Assembly (NCBI GenBank): GCA_003970805.2
Contig: CP051152.1
Coordinates: 3,906,001-3,970,000 of the forward strand
Reading direction: 5' to 3'
DNA length: 64,000 bases
DNA from: Undibacterium piscinae
GTDB taxonomy: Bacteria > Pseudomonadota > Gammaproteobacteria > Burkholderiales > Burkholderiaceae_D
The position numbers and the translations under genes were made by a program. Each line of letters starts with the position of its first letter. Positions within the stretch are counted from its first letter, which is position 1. Positions 10,520 to 18,745 of this stretch are shown here, piece by piece. Under the pieces are notes generated by a model. The model was given only the letters and a program-made list of their open reading frames with translations. It ran no database searches and was not told where the DNA came from.

Positions 10520-10532
10520 TAGCTTGTCTGTG

Positions 10533-11108
10533 ATGTTGGCTGGAGGATTAGCTAGCGCTACGGGAAGTGCAGGTGCTCCTGAAGATTTAGTCTTAGTTGG
10601 CTATATCTCGGGGGCATTTGGTCTTCAAGGTTGGGTAAAGGTCAGACCTTATTCATCCACCGCAGACGCAGTGTTATCTGCTAAGACTTGGTGGCTTGAG
10701 AGTCCGCAGCAAGCTCAATTGCGCGATGTCCAGCGCCTTGAATGTAAAATTCACGGTGAAGATGTGGTGGCAAGATTGAGTGGCGTTGCAGATAGAAATG
10801 CTGCTGAAGCTCTGAAAGGTACAACGGTCAAGATATCCCGTAGTCATTTTCCGGTTTTGCCGGAGGGTGAGTTCTATTGGTTAGATTTGATTGGTCTGTC
10901 AGTTGAGAATCTGCAGGGCGAAAGTCTGGGTGTGGTTCGCGATTTGATGGACAACGGTGCGCATCCTATTTTACGTGTCGCGCAAGCTGAGGTTCCCGAG
11001 AGTGAACTGGCGAAGCACGAACGTCTGATTCCCTTTGTTGATAATTTTGTCAAGGAAGTTGATCAGGCAGCGCGTAAGGTCACTGTTGACTGGGGTTTGG
11101 ATTATTAG
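10533..11108 (+). CDS. rimM: Ribosome maturation factor RimM
   Basis: This 191-residue factor binds S19 during 30S head maturation. ATG 10533 is preferred because it follows the rpsP stop; the frame extends upstream into rpsP, which is not useful. The N-terminal RimM beta-barrel has VLVGYISGAFGLQGWVKVRP and the C-terminal PRC-barrel-like half has FYWLDLIGLSVENLQGESLG and LIPFVDNFVKEVD. The first 20 residues (MLAGGLASATGSAGAPEDLV) are a low-complexity lead that could be trimmed by another start. Confidence 0.95.
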   Translation: MLAGGLASATGSAGAPEDLVLVGYISGAFGLQGWVKVRPYSSTADAVLSAKTWWLESPQQAQLRDVQRLECKIHGEDVVARLSGVADRNAAEALKGTTVKISRSHFPVLPEGEFYWLDLIGLSVENLQGESLGVVRDLMDNGAHPILRVAQAEVPESELAKHERLIPFVDNFVKEVDQAARKVTVDWGLDY

Positions 11109-11149
11109 TGAATCGATTCAAGGAGTATGTTTTATGAGATCAGAAAGCT

Positions 11150-11896
11150 ATGCAGTTTGATGTCATAACACTGTTCCCGGAAATGTTCACTGCCCTGACT
11201 CAGTCTGGCATAACGCGGCGTGCGTTCGAGCAAAAAAAATGTGAGTTAGCCTTGTGGAATCCTCGTGATTTTACGACTGACAGGCATCGTACCGTGGACG
11301 ACCGGCCTTATGGCGGTGGTCCTGGCATGGTGATGTTGGGTAAGCCCTTGCAATCAGCTATTTTCGCGGCAAAAGAGAGGCAGGCGCAGTTGGGGGAAAC
11401 TCCGCCGCGTGTGATTTATCTGTCGCCGCAAGGTAGCGCTCTGACACATGCACGTGTGATGGATTTGTCGCAACAATCGGGCATTGTTTTACTGTGCGGA
11501 CGTTACGAAGCGGTAGATCAGCGTTTACTCGATCACTATGTCGATGAAGAGATTAGCTTAGGCGATTTCGTTTTGTCTGGTGGCGAGTTACCTGCGATGG
11601 CCTTGATGGATTCAGTGATACGCCAGTTACCTGGTGTATTGCATGATGATGCCTCGGCGATACAGGATAGTTTTGTGAATGGTCTGTTGGACTGTCCGCA
11701 TTACACCCGTCCGGAAGTCTTTGAAGAGTTAAGTGTACCTGCTGTCTTAATGGGAGGGAATCATGCCGAAATTGAAAAATGGCGGCGCCAGCGTTCTCTT
11801 CAGGCAAGTCAGCAAAAACGCCCGGATCTGATTCATCAGGCACGTGCGGCAGGTTTGCTAAGTAAGGCAGATGAAAAGTTTTTAAGTAGTTTGTAG
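11150..11896 (+). CDS. trmD: tRNA (guanine-N1-)-methyltransferase
   Basis: This 248-residue SPOUT methyltransferase makes m1G37 in tRNA and helps prevent +1 frameshifting. [47 protein letters not shown] and [15 protein letters not shown] (the trefoil-knot SAM site) are all present. It lies 41 bases after rimM and 120 bases before rplS in the conserved operon. Confidence 0.98.
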   Translation: MQFDVITLFPEMFTALTQSGITRRAFEQKKCELALWNPRDFTTDRHRTVDDRPYGGGPGMVMLGKPLQSAIFAAKERQAQLGETPPRVIYLSPQGSALTHARVMDLSQQSGIVLLCGRYEAVDQRLLDHYVDEEISLGDFVLSGGELPAMALMDSVIRQLPGVLHDDASAIQDSFVNGLLDCPHYTRPEVFEELSVPAVLMGGNHAEIEKWRRQRSLQASQQKRPDLIHQARAAGLLSKADEKFLSSL

Positions 11897-12016
11897 TAAT
11901 CGTCAGGGCTTAGGCTGTGATGAAAAAAGAGTGAACTTCGGTTCGCATGTTAACCCCCATCCTCTACTGAGCTAGCTCGTATTGGCGTCAGCAAGATGGT
12001 ATTCGGAGTAATAAAA

Positions 12017-12397
12017 ATGGATTTGATCCAAATATTAGAGGCGGAAGAAATTGCTCGCCTCAACAAAAACATCCCTGATTTCGCACCTGGCGACACAGTT
12101 ATCGTTGGCGTTAACGTAGTTGAAGGTACTCGCAAGCGTACCCAGGCTTACGAAGGCGTTGTGATTTCCCGTCGTAACCGTGGTTTGAATTCAAACTTCA
12201 TCGTTCGTAAAGTTTCATCTGGTGAAGGCGTTGAGCGTACATTCCAATTGTACTCTCCGCTGATCGCTTCGATCGAAGTTAAGCGTCGCGGTGACGTTCG
12301 TCGCGCTAAGTTGTACTACTTGCGTGAACGTTCAGGCAAATCTGCTCGTATTAAAGAGAAATTGCCAACCCGCAAAACAGCAGCGCCAAAAGCATAG
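12017..12397 (+). CDS. rplS: 50S ribosomal protein L19
   Basis: The 126-residue protein lies at the 30S-50S interface. ATG 12017 ([20 protein letters not shown]) is chosen over an in-frame ATG at 11996, since the family begins about here and GGAG lies at 12005-12008. The core [20 protein letters not shown] and [20 protein letters not shown] are typical. It is last gene of the operon and is followed at once by a terminator. Confidence 0.98.
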   Translation: MDLIQILEAEEIARLNKNIPDFAPGDTVIVGVNVVEGTRKRTQAYEGVVISRRNRGLNSNFIVRKVSSGEGVERTFQLYSPLIASIEVKRRGDVRRAKLYYLRERSGKSARIKEKLPTRKTAAPKA

Positions 12398-12420
12398 TAA
12401 TATTTGCTTGGGTTGTTGGA

Positions 12421-12450
12421 AAAAGGGATGCCAATGGCGTCCCTTTTTTA
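12421..12450 (+). terminator. Terminator of the rpsP-rplS operon
   Basis: AAAAAGGGATGCC and GGCGTCCCTTTTTT flank the 3-base loop AAT, forming a stem with one G-U pair and a T run. Confidence 0.9.
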
Positions 12451-12479
12451 TTTTCATGGTACGAAGCAGGGGGGCTTAA

Positions 12480-13142
12480 GTGAAGTTGCTGTTTGATCCG
12501 GAACAATTGCCTATCGATTCGATAGCGAGTGAGGCTGCAGTGCCTGCCTCCCGCTTGTCTGCTGACGGTTTGCGACAGTGTTTTAAGCAGCCGCCACTTT
12601 GGGTGCCAGAAACCACTGATGAGTATCTTGCTGCCAAATCGCTGGCATTTAAACCGGCTTCGGTATTGATTCCTCTGGTCATGCGTGAGCAAGGCCTTAC
12701 TCTATTGCTGACGCAGCGTTCGGCGAATTTACAGCATCATGCAGGTCAGATCAGTTTTCCTGGCGGACGGGTGGAAGATGCCGATCGCTCCCTGGTCGAA
12801 ACTGCCTTACGCGAGACTCGTGAAGAGATAGGTTTAGATAGTCGCCATGTCGACGTGCTGGGAGTGTTGCCACAATACCGCACCGCAACAGGCTACGAGA
12901 TTACCCCGGTAGTGTCACTGATCCAACCACCGTTTGAGCTGCAAACTGATCCGCTGGAAGTCGCTTCCATATTTGAAGTGCCGCTGTCCTTTTTGATGGA
13001 CGGGCAAAATCATCAGCGCCGGGTTCTTCGGTTAAATGAATTCGACCAACGCATTTTTTATTCCATGCCTTATCAGCAGCACTTTATCTGGGGTGCTACG
13101 GCAGGCATGTTACGTAATCTTTTTCATCTTCTGCGGGCCTGA
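12480..13142 (+). CDS. Nudix hydrolase, CoA pyrophosphatase type (NudL-like)
   Basis: This 220-residue protein has the Nudix box GGRVEDADRSLVETALRETREEIGL split around residues 96-120, preceded by HHAGQISFPGG, which is characteristic of NudL-type enzymes that hydrolyse CoA and its thioesters. The start is a GTG at 12480 behind a GGGGGG-rich Shine-Dalgarno (12470-12475); no ATG fits the N-terminus better. It follows the ribosomal operon terminator, so it probably has separate transcription. Substrate assignment rests on the family. Confidence 0.88.
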   Translation: MKLLFDPEQLPIDSIASEAAVPASRLSADGLRQCFKQPPLWVPETTDEYLAAKSLAFKPASVLIPLVMREQGLTLLLTQRSANLQHHAGQISFPGGRVEDADRSLVETALRETREEIGLDSRHVDVLGVLPQYRTATGYEITPVVSLIQPPFELQTDPLEVASIFEVPLSFLMDGQNHQRRVLRLNEFDQRIFYSMPYQQHFIWGATAGMLRNLFHLLRA

Positions 13143-13273
13143 TTGCCGGGCTTTGGCCGCTGCGCTTTGTAACTCTTGACGAACAGGCTTCATAATCTGT
13201 GCAAATCAGTTTACACTTGTCGCAGAAGAAAAACCTTTTCAAGCTGGCAACGATTGAATACCACGACGACATC

Positions 13274-14190
13274 ATGACATTTATCTCCATACTCTGTGCT
13301 CTGCTGATTGAACAATTAAAGCCTTTGCGGGTTGATAACCCGATGTACTTGCTGATCCAGAATTTTGCGGCAAAGATTGAAGGCTGGTGCAATGCCGGCA
13401 AAGAATCTGACGGCCGTATGGGATGGTGGATACTGGTTCTTGCATTGACGGTTCCTACCGCACTGATTTACTGGGTATGCCTGCGGATTAACCCGATAGC
13501 GGCACTGGTCTGGAATGTCCTGATCGTCTATCTGACGCTGGGATTTCGTCGCTACAGTCATTACTTTACTTCTATACAGCAGGCGCTGAGCGCCGGTGAT
13601 GAGGCGGCAGCCCGCGCATTTTTGGCGGAATGGACGAATCTTGATACCAGTGGGATGGACGTAACTGAGATTTCCCGTTTAACCGTTGAGCGCGCACTGG
13701 TCGGTTCGCATCGTAATGTGTTCGGTGTATTTTTTTGGTTCCTGATGCCAGTCGGACCGGCTTGCGCCGTGATGTATCGTGTGGCCGAATTCCTCTCCAG
13801 GGAATGGAATGAGCCTGAGCATATGCGCAATGAGGCGTTCGGCGCCTATGCGACAAAAAAATATTTTATTGGATAGACTGGATCCCGGCACGCCTGACTG
13901 CCGTTGCATTTGCCGTGGTCGGCAATTTTGAGGATGCGGTTTATTCATGGCGTAATTATGCCGATCGCTGGCCCAATGAGCTGGTCGGTATTATCCTCGC
14001 GGCCGGCGAGAGCGGTGGCGCACTAGGTGTACGTCTCGGTGAGCCTGAAACCAAGGCGATGGTGCTCAGTGCTGACGCCAGTGCGGTAGATGTGGATAGC
14101 CTGGAACTCGAGAGTCAAGGAATGCCAGGATTTTGCGGGAAGCGACACCGCGTACTACTGGCATTGCAAACTGTGTTTATACGTCGGTCT
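13274..14190 (+). pseudogene. cobD: CobD/CbiB-type cobalamin biosynthesis protein, frameshifted
   Basis: The reading begins at ATG 13274 (MTFISILCALLIEQLKPLR), continues with membrane segments and FGVFFWFLMPVGPACAVMYR, then stops at 13876. The lesion is one missing base in the run AAAAAAATATTTTAT near 13853-13868. Restoring it gives YWIDWIPARLTAVAFAVVGN and FEDAVYSWRNYADRWPN in another frame, followed by ILAAGESGGALGVRLGEPET. Near 14135-14165 a further shift is needed to keep a family-like tail (EATPR then LQTV). CobD attaches aminopropanol to cobyric acid at the membrane. No other cobalamin genes lie in the window. Damage merges directly into the Mur-ligase wreck downstream. Confidence 0.85.
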
Positions 14191-14583
14191 GAACCAAAGA
14201 TTCAATTACAGGCAGGCCCATTACTGAGGACACTGGTGTGGTCTTGTTGGCGACCCGAAAGCGCGATGCCTATTGTGTCATGGAGATCTCTGCTCATGCC
14301 GACAGGTGGGCTGGATTTACCACTGGCCCAGGCAAATATTGGCTCTGATCATCATTGCCAGATTAATCCGTGCCTTGCCAGCCGATGGCGTGGCCATCTT
14401 AAACGCCGATGACCCTTTGGTCTGGGCCATGCGCAGCCAATTTTCTGGACGCGTACTGAGTTTTGGCCTGAGTGAGCATGCCATGCTCAGAGCTGAGGCA
14501 GCACGACTTGGGAGGAGCAAAGCGTGCAGGTTAACACCCAGCTGTGCGGTAGCCATTGGGCTCCCACCGTGTTAGCCGGATGA
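14175..14583 (+). pseudogene. Degraded N-terminal part of a Mur-ligase-family gene
   Basis: Family-like pieces are scattered over three frames. Frame 3 has TKDSITG (a remnant around the P-loop, whose GKTT is gone) and ATRKRDAYCVMEISAH at about 14230-14300. Frame 1 has LDLPLAQANIGS at 14311-14345. Frame 2 has LIRALPADGVAILNADDP and the following VLSFGL at 14365-14470. Frame 1 again has VNTQLCGSHWAPTVLAG up to 14580. Each piece aligns in order with the second Mur ligase at 15751-16461 (RRDAFCVVEISGH, MDLPLSLVQPTVG, LIRALGPQGIAVLNAD, VHTQLCGEHL). At least four shifts and internal deletions separate them, so no functional N-terminal half exists here. Confidence 0.75.
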
Positions 14584-15785
14584 CTCAGGCATTGGCGGCG
14601 ACCGAGCCCTTCGAGGGACGGATGGCACCGCTACAGATCAAGGGCATAGATTTCATCCGCGATGATTGGAAGGCGCCACTTTCTACTGTCGCGCCGGCTT
14701 TTGAATTCATGCATGCCGCAATTGCGCACCGCAAGATTATTGTGATAGGCACGATTTCTGATTACACCGGCGATTCTAGCAAGCGCTATGTGGACATTGC
14801 CAAAGCCGCCTTGGCGATTGCCGCTTGCGTACTGTTTATCGGTCCGCGCGCCTCGGCCGCCTTGCGCGCCAAGCGTAGTGTCGACGACGCCTTGTTTGCG
14901 TTCCCCTCTATACGTGATGCTGCGAGTTTTTTGAGCTGCTACTTAAAAGCGGGGGATCTGGTATTACTGAAGGGCTCGCATAAAGCCGATCACCTGCAAA
15001 GACTGCTGATCGCCTTGCAAGGTGATTTGCAATGCTGGCGCGCTGATTGCGGGTTGATGCGCTCATGTTTAAGCTGTCAATATTTGCATGTGGCGTCGGG
15101 GCCAAAGGCCGCTTTTGAGAGCAAGCCTGTCGCCGTCAATGACAGTGTTTCCAAGCATGTGCAGCCGCTTCGCTACAAGACTGATATGCAGACAGTCAGC
15201 GTCATAGGTTTAGGAAATCCGCAGCCGCATTTGGCTGATACGCCACACAATGTCGGATATCGCACGTTAGAGTTGATGGCGCAGCAGCATGGCTGGGAAT
15301 GGCAAGTCGGATACGCCCAGACCCTGATTGCGAATGGTGAGCTACTAGGCCGACCGGTGCGCTTGATCAAACTTGCTTGTCCTATGAATGAAGTAGGTCC
15401 CTTACTGCGCGCTTGGAGCACCGGCAGTGATTTCAGCGTTGCGCATAGCATCATCGTGCACGATGATTTGGCGCTGCCTTTTGCCGAAGTGAAGGCTAAG
15501 CTACGCGGTGGTGACGGCGGTCATCGCGGCGTGCGCTCTATCTTGCAGAGTTTTCAGGACGATCATTTTTTAAGAGTGAAAATTGGAGTAGGACAGCGCG
15601 ATCAAAATATGCCGCTGGCCGATTACGTACTGACACCGTTTTCGCCAGCGCAACAAGCGCAAATACTGACAGCACAGGCAGTAGCCGTACAGCGGGTGCT
15701 AGAGTTGATACGCAATCTGAATGCGGCTCAATCTAAAACAAAAAACGGGGATGCGCATGCCGCAAGTTCTTGCCAGCTCAGCTAA
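14556..15785 (+). CDS. Mur ligase C-terminal domain fused to peptidyl-tRNA hydrolase (remnant ORF)
   Basis: This open 409-residue frame is the intact rear of the damaged gene before it. Residues 10-150 are a Mur-ligase C-terminal domain (FEGRMAPLQIKG, FIRDDWKAPLSTVAPAFEF, GDLVLLKGSHKADHLQRLL). A linker holds four cysteines, C160-x4-C165-x5-C171-x2-C174. Residues 212-390 are a peptidyl-tRNA hydrolase domain with GLGNPQ (N221), TPHNVGY (H231), PMNEVG (N278), VHDDLALP (D303) and GGDGGHRGVRSI. E. coli Pth N10, H20, N68 and D93 are conserved, but the position of N114 is arginine (R324). The end overlaps the second Mur ligase start by 35 bases. The present start codon is not original, so expression is uncertain. 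Confidence 0.7.
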   Translation: MGSHRVSRMTQALAATEPFEGRMAPLQIKGIDFIRDDWKAPLSTVAPAFEFMHAAIAHRKIIVIGTISDYTGDSSKRYVDIAKAALAIAACVLFIGPRASAALRAKRSVDDALFAFPSIRDAASFLSCYLKAGDLVLLKGSHKADHLQRLLIALQGDLQCWRADCGLMRSCLSCQYLHVASGPKAAFESKPVAVNDSVSKHVQPLRYKTDMQTVSVIGLGNPQPHLADTPHNVGYRTLELMAQQHGWEWQVGYAQTLIANGELLGRPVRLIKLACPMNEVGPLLRAWSTGSDFSVAHSIIVHDDLALPFAEVKAKLRGGDGGHRGVRSILQSFQDDHFLRVKIGVGQRDQNMPLADYVLTPFSPAQQAQILTAQAVAVQRVLELIRNLNAAQSKTKNGDAHAASSCQLS

Positions 15786-16461
15786 AACGCTACTCCTGAC
15801 TAGCCTAAAGCGGGTGCAACAGGCGCTGGGCTGGCGCGCGCGATCGGTGTATGAGTATGGCTTGCACAGTCTGACGCGTTGGCATCGCAAGCAGCTTAAA
15901 AACACCATTTTTATCGGCATTACCGGTAGCGCCGGAAAAACCACTACCAAGGACTTGATCGCAGGCATCCTGAGTGCTCATTTTTCCGACGGTAATCAGA
16001 CCAAAGGGACGCTCAATACTTCTGAATATACCCCGCTGACTATCTTGGGAACTAGTCGCCGTGATGCTTTTTGTGTGGTTGAAATTTCTGGGCATAGACC
16101 GCGTGAAATGGATCTGCCCTTATCCTTGGTGCAGCCTACGGTGGGTGTCGTGACGAATATCGGTTTTGACCATATTTCCGCATTCAAAACCCGCGAGGCG
16201 ATCGCTTTAGAGAAGAGTAAGTTGATACGCGCACTAGGTCCGCAAGGGATCGCGGTCTTGAATGCCGATCTGAGTTTTGTGCGGGGCGGGTGGTGAGTTT
16301 TGGCCTCGCTGCTAGCGCCAACCTGAGAGCCGAACAAATACTCTCGGTCTGGCCGGCGCGACTCTCGCTTAAAAGTTGGGCAGCGATGGTGCATACGCAA
16401 TTGTGCGGCGAGCATTTGGCTTGGGTGTGCCTCTGGCGCAAGGTTTGCAAGCGGTGCTCGT
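15751..16461 (+). pseudogene. Second Mur-ligase-family gene, frameshifted and truncated
   Basis: It starts MRMPQVLASSAKTLLLTSLK (an in-frame ATG also lies at 15721) and has an intact P-loop GITGSAGKTTTKDLIAG, RRDAFCVVEISGHRPREMD, NIGFDHISAFKTREAIALEK and AVLNAD. At 16280-16295 a deletion removes about ten codons and shifts frame; VVSFGLAASANLRAEQILSV and VHTQLCGEHLAW follow in frame 3, then GLGVPLAQGLQAV in another frame. The whole C-terminal Mur domain is missing. The protein is a paralogue of the Mur part of the upstream fusion, sharing the TQLCG motif, and the two genes overlap like a translationally coupled pair. Substrates are unknown; it is not a standard MurC-F by its context. Confidence 0.75.
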
Positions 16462-16533
16462 CCATGACCATAATGAGATGCCAAGTTAGTCTTTTCCTGA
16501 AGTTAGCGCACGCCGATCATATTTTGAATCAAG

Positions 16534-16601
16534 TCCATCAAAAACAATTCAATACCTAAGCGCGAGATTCCATCAAAAACAATTCAATACCTAAGCGCGA
16601 G
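16534..16601 (+). repeat. Tandem 35 bp duplication
   Basis: Two copies of a 33-base identical stretch starting TCCATCAAAAACAATTCAAT lie at 16534-16566 and 16569-16601, giving a period of 35. Since 35 is not a multiple of three, it breaks the frame at the 5' end of the DUF3579 gene. Confidence 0.95.
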
Positions 16602-16917
16602 TTTTTCATTCACGGCCTGACCAGTGATGGCAAACAGTTTCGCCCCAGCGACTGGGCTGAGCGCCTGTGCGGTGCCATGTCTTGTTTTCGCCCTGATGCC
16701 GGCAGAAATGCGCATCTGTTGTACTCACCGTATGTGCGTCCTATCCTGTTGAACGGGGTGCGTTCGGTAGTCGTCGATGAGGCGATACGCGAGATTGAGC
16801 CGCTGGCTTATCATTTTGTCTTAAGTTTTGCCAAAGATAATGATCTGCAAATCATCGATGCCTGCCTGTTGCCCGATCCCGCCGACAAGTACGCCGATAA
16901 GCCGGCTAAAAAAATAA
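16534..16917 (+). pseudogene. DUF3579 family protein, broken at both ends
   Basis: From the second copy of the 35 bp repeat the frame reads SIKNNSIPKREFFIHGLTSD, then FRPSDWAERLCGAMSCFRPD, YSPYVRPILLNGVRSVVVDE and DNDLQIIDACLLPDP, which is a full DUF3579 core. There is an in-frame stop just upstream (16557-16559) and no start codon before residue 37. At the 3' end a run of seven A (16908-16914) puts the expected TAA (16915-16917) out of frame, so the frame runs on into the antisense of the LysR gene. The family is small, betaproteobacterial and of unknown function. The original 5' end seems to have been removed together with the C-terminus of the preceding Mur ligase. Confidence 0.8.
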
Positions 16918-17826
16918 TCACTTGCTGGTCGAGAACGCCTGTATCACTTGCTGACGTAGCCAGCGGTTGGCCGGATCATTCTCCACATTCTGATGCCAGT
17001 ACAAATATACGTCCCAGGATGGCATGGGTAGCGGCAAGGGCAGGATCTGATTGCCGAACTGCTCATTGGCGATACGTGCATAGCCTTCCGGCATAGTCAA
17101 TAACATATCGGTTTGGCTAACTACCCGGCAAGCGGCAAAATAATGCTGGCAACGCAGGCGTATGCGGCGCTGGAGACCAAGTCGGCTCAATTCAAAATCC
17201 TCCAATCCCATACCCTTGCGCCTTGAACTGGCCAATACGTGTTCGGCGTTCAGATAGCTTTCCAGATCCAGTTTGCCCTTGATGATGGGATGTCCCTGAC
17301 GTGCCAGCACTACCGTGTCGTCCTGGACGATTTTTTGACGGCGGATTTCGTTCGGCAGTGGCAATAGCATATCGATTGCCAGATCAAGTGTGCCGGCCGC
17401 CAGTTCGCTGAGCAATTCGCGTCTTTCCACCTGTATCGCCGCCAGGTTGACCAACGGGGCTTGGCTACAGATATTTTGCATCAGCGGCGGCAGCACGGTA
17501 GATTCCAGTACGTCGCGTAAGGCCAGATTGAACTGGTTGGAGGCTGAAGCTGCATCAAATTTTCCGGCATCGGTCAGCGTTACCTCCAAGCCGCGCAAGG
17601 CTAGTCTGACCGGTTCTATGATATTGCGGGCAAGCGGCGTAGAAACCATGGCATGGCCTTGGCGGACGAATAAAGGATCGTCAAAGATCAGGCGTAGTCG
17701 TGCCAGGGCATGACTGATGGCGGGCTGGGTTAGATGCAGTTTTTGGCTGGCACGGGTGACGCTGCCTTCGCTGTAGATCGTCTCAAACACCGTGAACAGA
17801 TTCAGGTCAATTTTTGATATATGCAT
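16918..17826 (-). CDS. LysR-family transcriptional regulator
   Basis: This 302-residue regulator has an N-terminal winged helix-turn-helix (DLNLFTVFETIYSEGSVTRA, LHLTQPAISHALARLR, DDPLFVRQG) and a C-terminal effector-binding domain. It begins MHISKIDLNLF at 17826 and is transcribed away from the histidine phosphatase/acyl-CoA dehydrogenase pair, the usual arrangement for a LysR protein and its target. The 93-base spacer contains the inverted repeat AATTGA...TCAATT. The effector cannot be told. Its stop overlaps the expected end of the broken DUF3579 gene. Confidence 0.93.
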   Translation of the reverse strand: MHISKIDLNLFTVFETIYSEGSVTRASQKLHLTQPAISHALARLRLIFDDPLFVRQGHAMVSTPLARNIIEPVRLALRGLEVTLTDAGKFDAASASNQFNLALRDVLESTVLPPLMQNICSQAPLVNLAAIQVERRELLSELAAGTLDLAIDMLLPLPNEIRRQKIVQDDTVVLARQGHPIIKGKLDLESYLNAEHVLASSRRKGMGLEDFELSRLGLQRRIRLRCQHYFAACRVVSQTDMLLTMPEGYARIANEQFGNQILPLPLPMPSWDVYLYWHQNVENDPANRWLRQQVIQAFSTSK

Positions 17827-17919
17827 GAAATTAATTGAGATTGATAATAACTATTCATTTGATCAATTATAGACTGCACTTTACACTTAGTTCATTAATC
17901 AATTTCAGGAGCGAACAGG
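17827..17919. promoter_or_regulatory. Divergent promoter region with a possible LysR site
   Basis: This AT-rich spacer between lysR and the phosphatase gene has inverted half-sites AATTGA and TCAATT about 24 bases apart, with TTGAT/ATCAA inside. This suits LysR binding but is not proof. Confidence 0.35.
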
Positions 17920-18684
17920 ATGGCGCAAATTTATCTGGTACGGCACGGTCAGGCTTCCTTCGGTAGTCAGAATTACGATCAGTTGTCGGAACTGGGCGGT
18001 GAGCAGGCCAGACATCTGGGGCGTTGGTGGGCTGCCCGCGATTTGTCAGTCTCGCGCGTGGTCACCGGGAGTATGCAACGCCATCTGCAAACCGCGCGCG
18101 CCTGTATGGCGCAAATGCAAGGCGTCAGTGAACAGCAGTTACTGACCGATGCATGGCACTGTGATGCCGGTTTTAACGAATATAACCATCATGAAGTGCT
18201 GGCCAGGCATGTACCTGCGTTTGACGACCCGGCCGAGGTGAAGCGTTTCCTGATGACTACGCCCAACGGCAAACAGGCGTTCCAGGCGATATTTGCCGGG
18301 GCGATTACACGCTGGATGTCGGGTGATTATGATGCCGAGTATTCTGAAACCTGGCCGTCTTTCCGCGCGCGTTGTGTGGCAGCGTTAGAGCGCCAGATCA
18401 GGCTCCCGGAAGCGGCAAAAAATATCGTCATCTTTACTTCGGGCGGCACCATCTCGGCACTGTGTCAGCACGTGCTGGGCTTTGATGACAGCCGTTTTGC
18501 CGAAATGAACTGGTCGCTGGTCAATAGCGCTGTGACGCGTTTTCATCTGCAAGCGACTGAGTCGACTGAGTCGGCTGAGTCTGCTGAATTGGCCGCACGC
18601 CCGGCGCGTATCGCACTGGCCTACCTGAATAATTTTTCGCATCTCGAGCTAAGCAATCAGCCGGAACATATCACTTACGTATGA
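17920..18684 (+). CDS. Histidine phosphatase family protein
   Basis: This 254-residue protein begins MAQIYLVRHGQASFGSQNYD, with the phosphohistidine motif RHG at residues 8-10, and contains the second arginine region VVTGSMQRHLQTARAC and the late ITSGG-like segment VIFTSGGTISALCQHVLG. It is phosphoglycerate-mutase-like by fold and the substrate is not inferable. A nine-base repeat near 18555-18590 encodes TESTESAESAEL, a slippage-prone insertion. It is followed by an acyl-CoA dehydrogenase 61 bases on; such pairs occur in fatty-acid or phospho-lipid catabolic clusters. Confidence 0.88.
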   Translation: MAQIYLVRHGQASFGSQNYDQLSELGGEQARHLGRWWAARDLSVSRVVTGSMQRHLQTARACMAQMQGVSEQQLLTDAWHCDAGFNEYNHHEVLARHVPAFDDPAEVKRFLMTTPNGKQAFQAIFAGAITRWMSGDYDAEYSETWPSFRARCVAALERQIRLPEAAKNIVIFTSGGTISALCQHVLGFDDSRFAEMNWSLVNSAVTRFHLQATESTESAESAELAARPARIALAYLNNFSHLELSNQPEHITYV

Positions 18685-18745
18685 ATTTTAGCCAGAGCCT
18701 TAGTCTTACTCTTCCTCTTTATTATTTTCCCATCAGGAGCATTAC

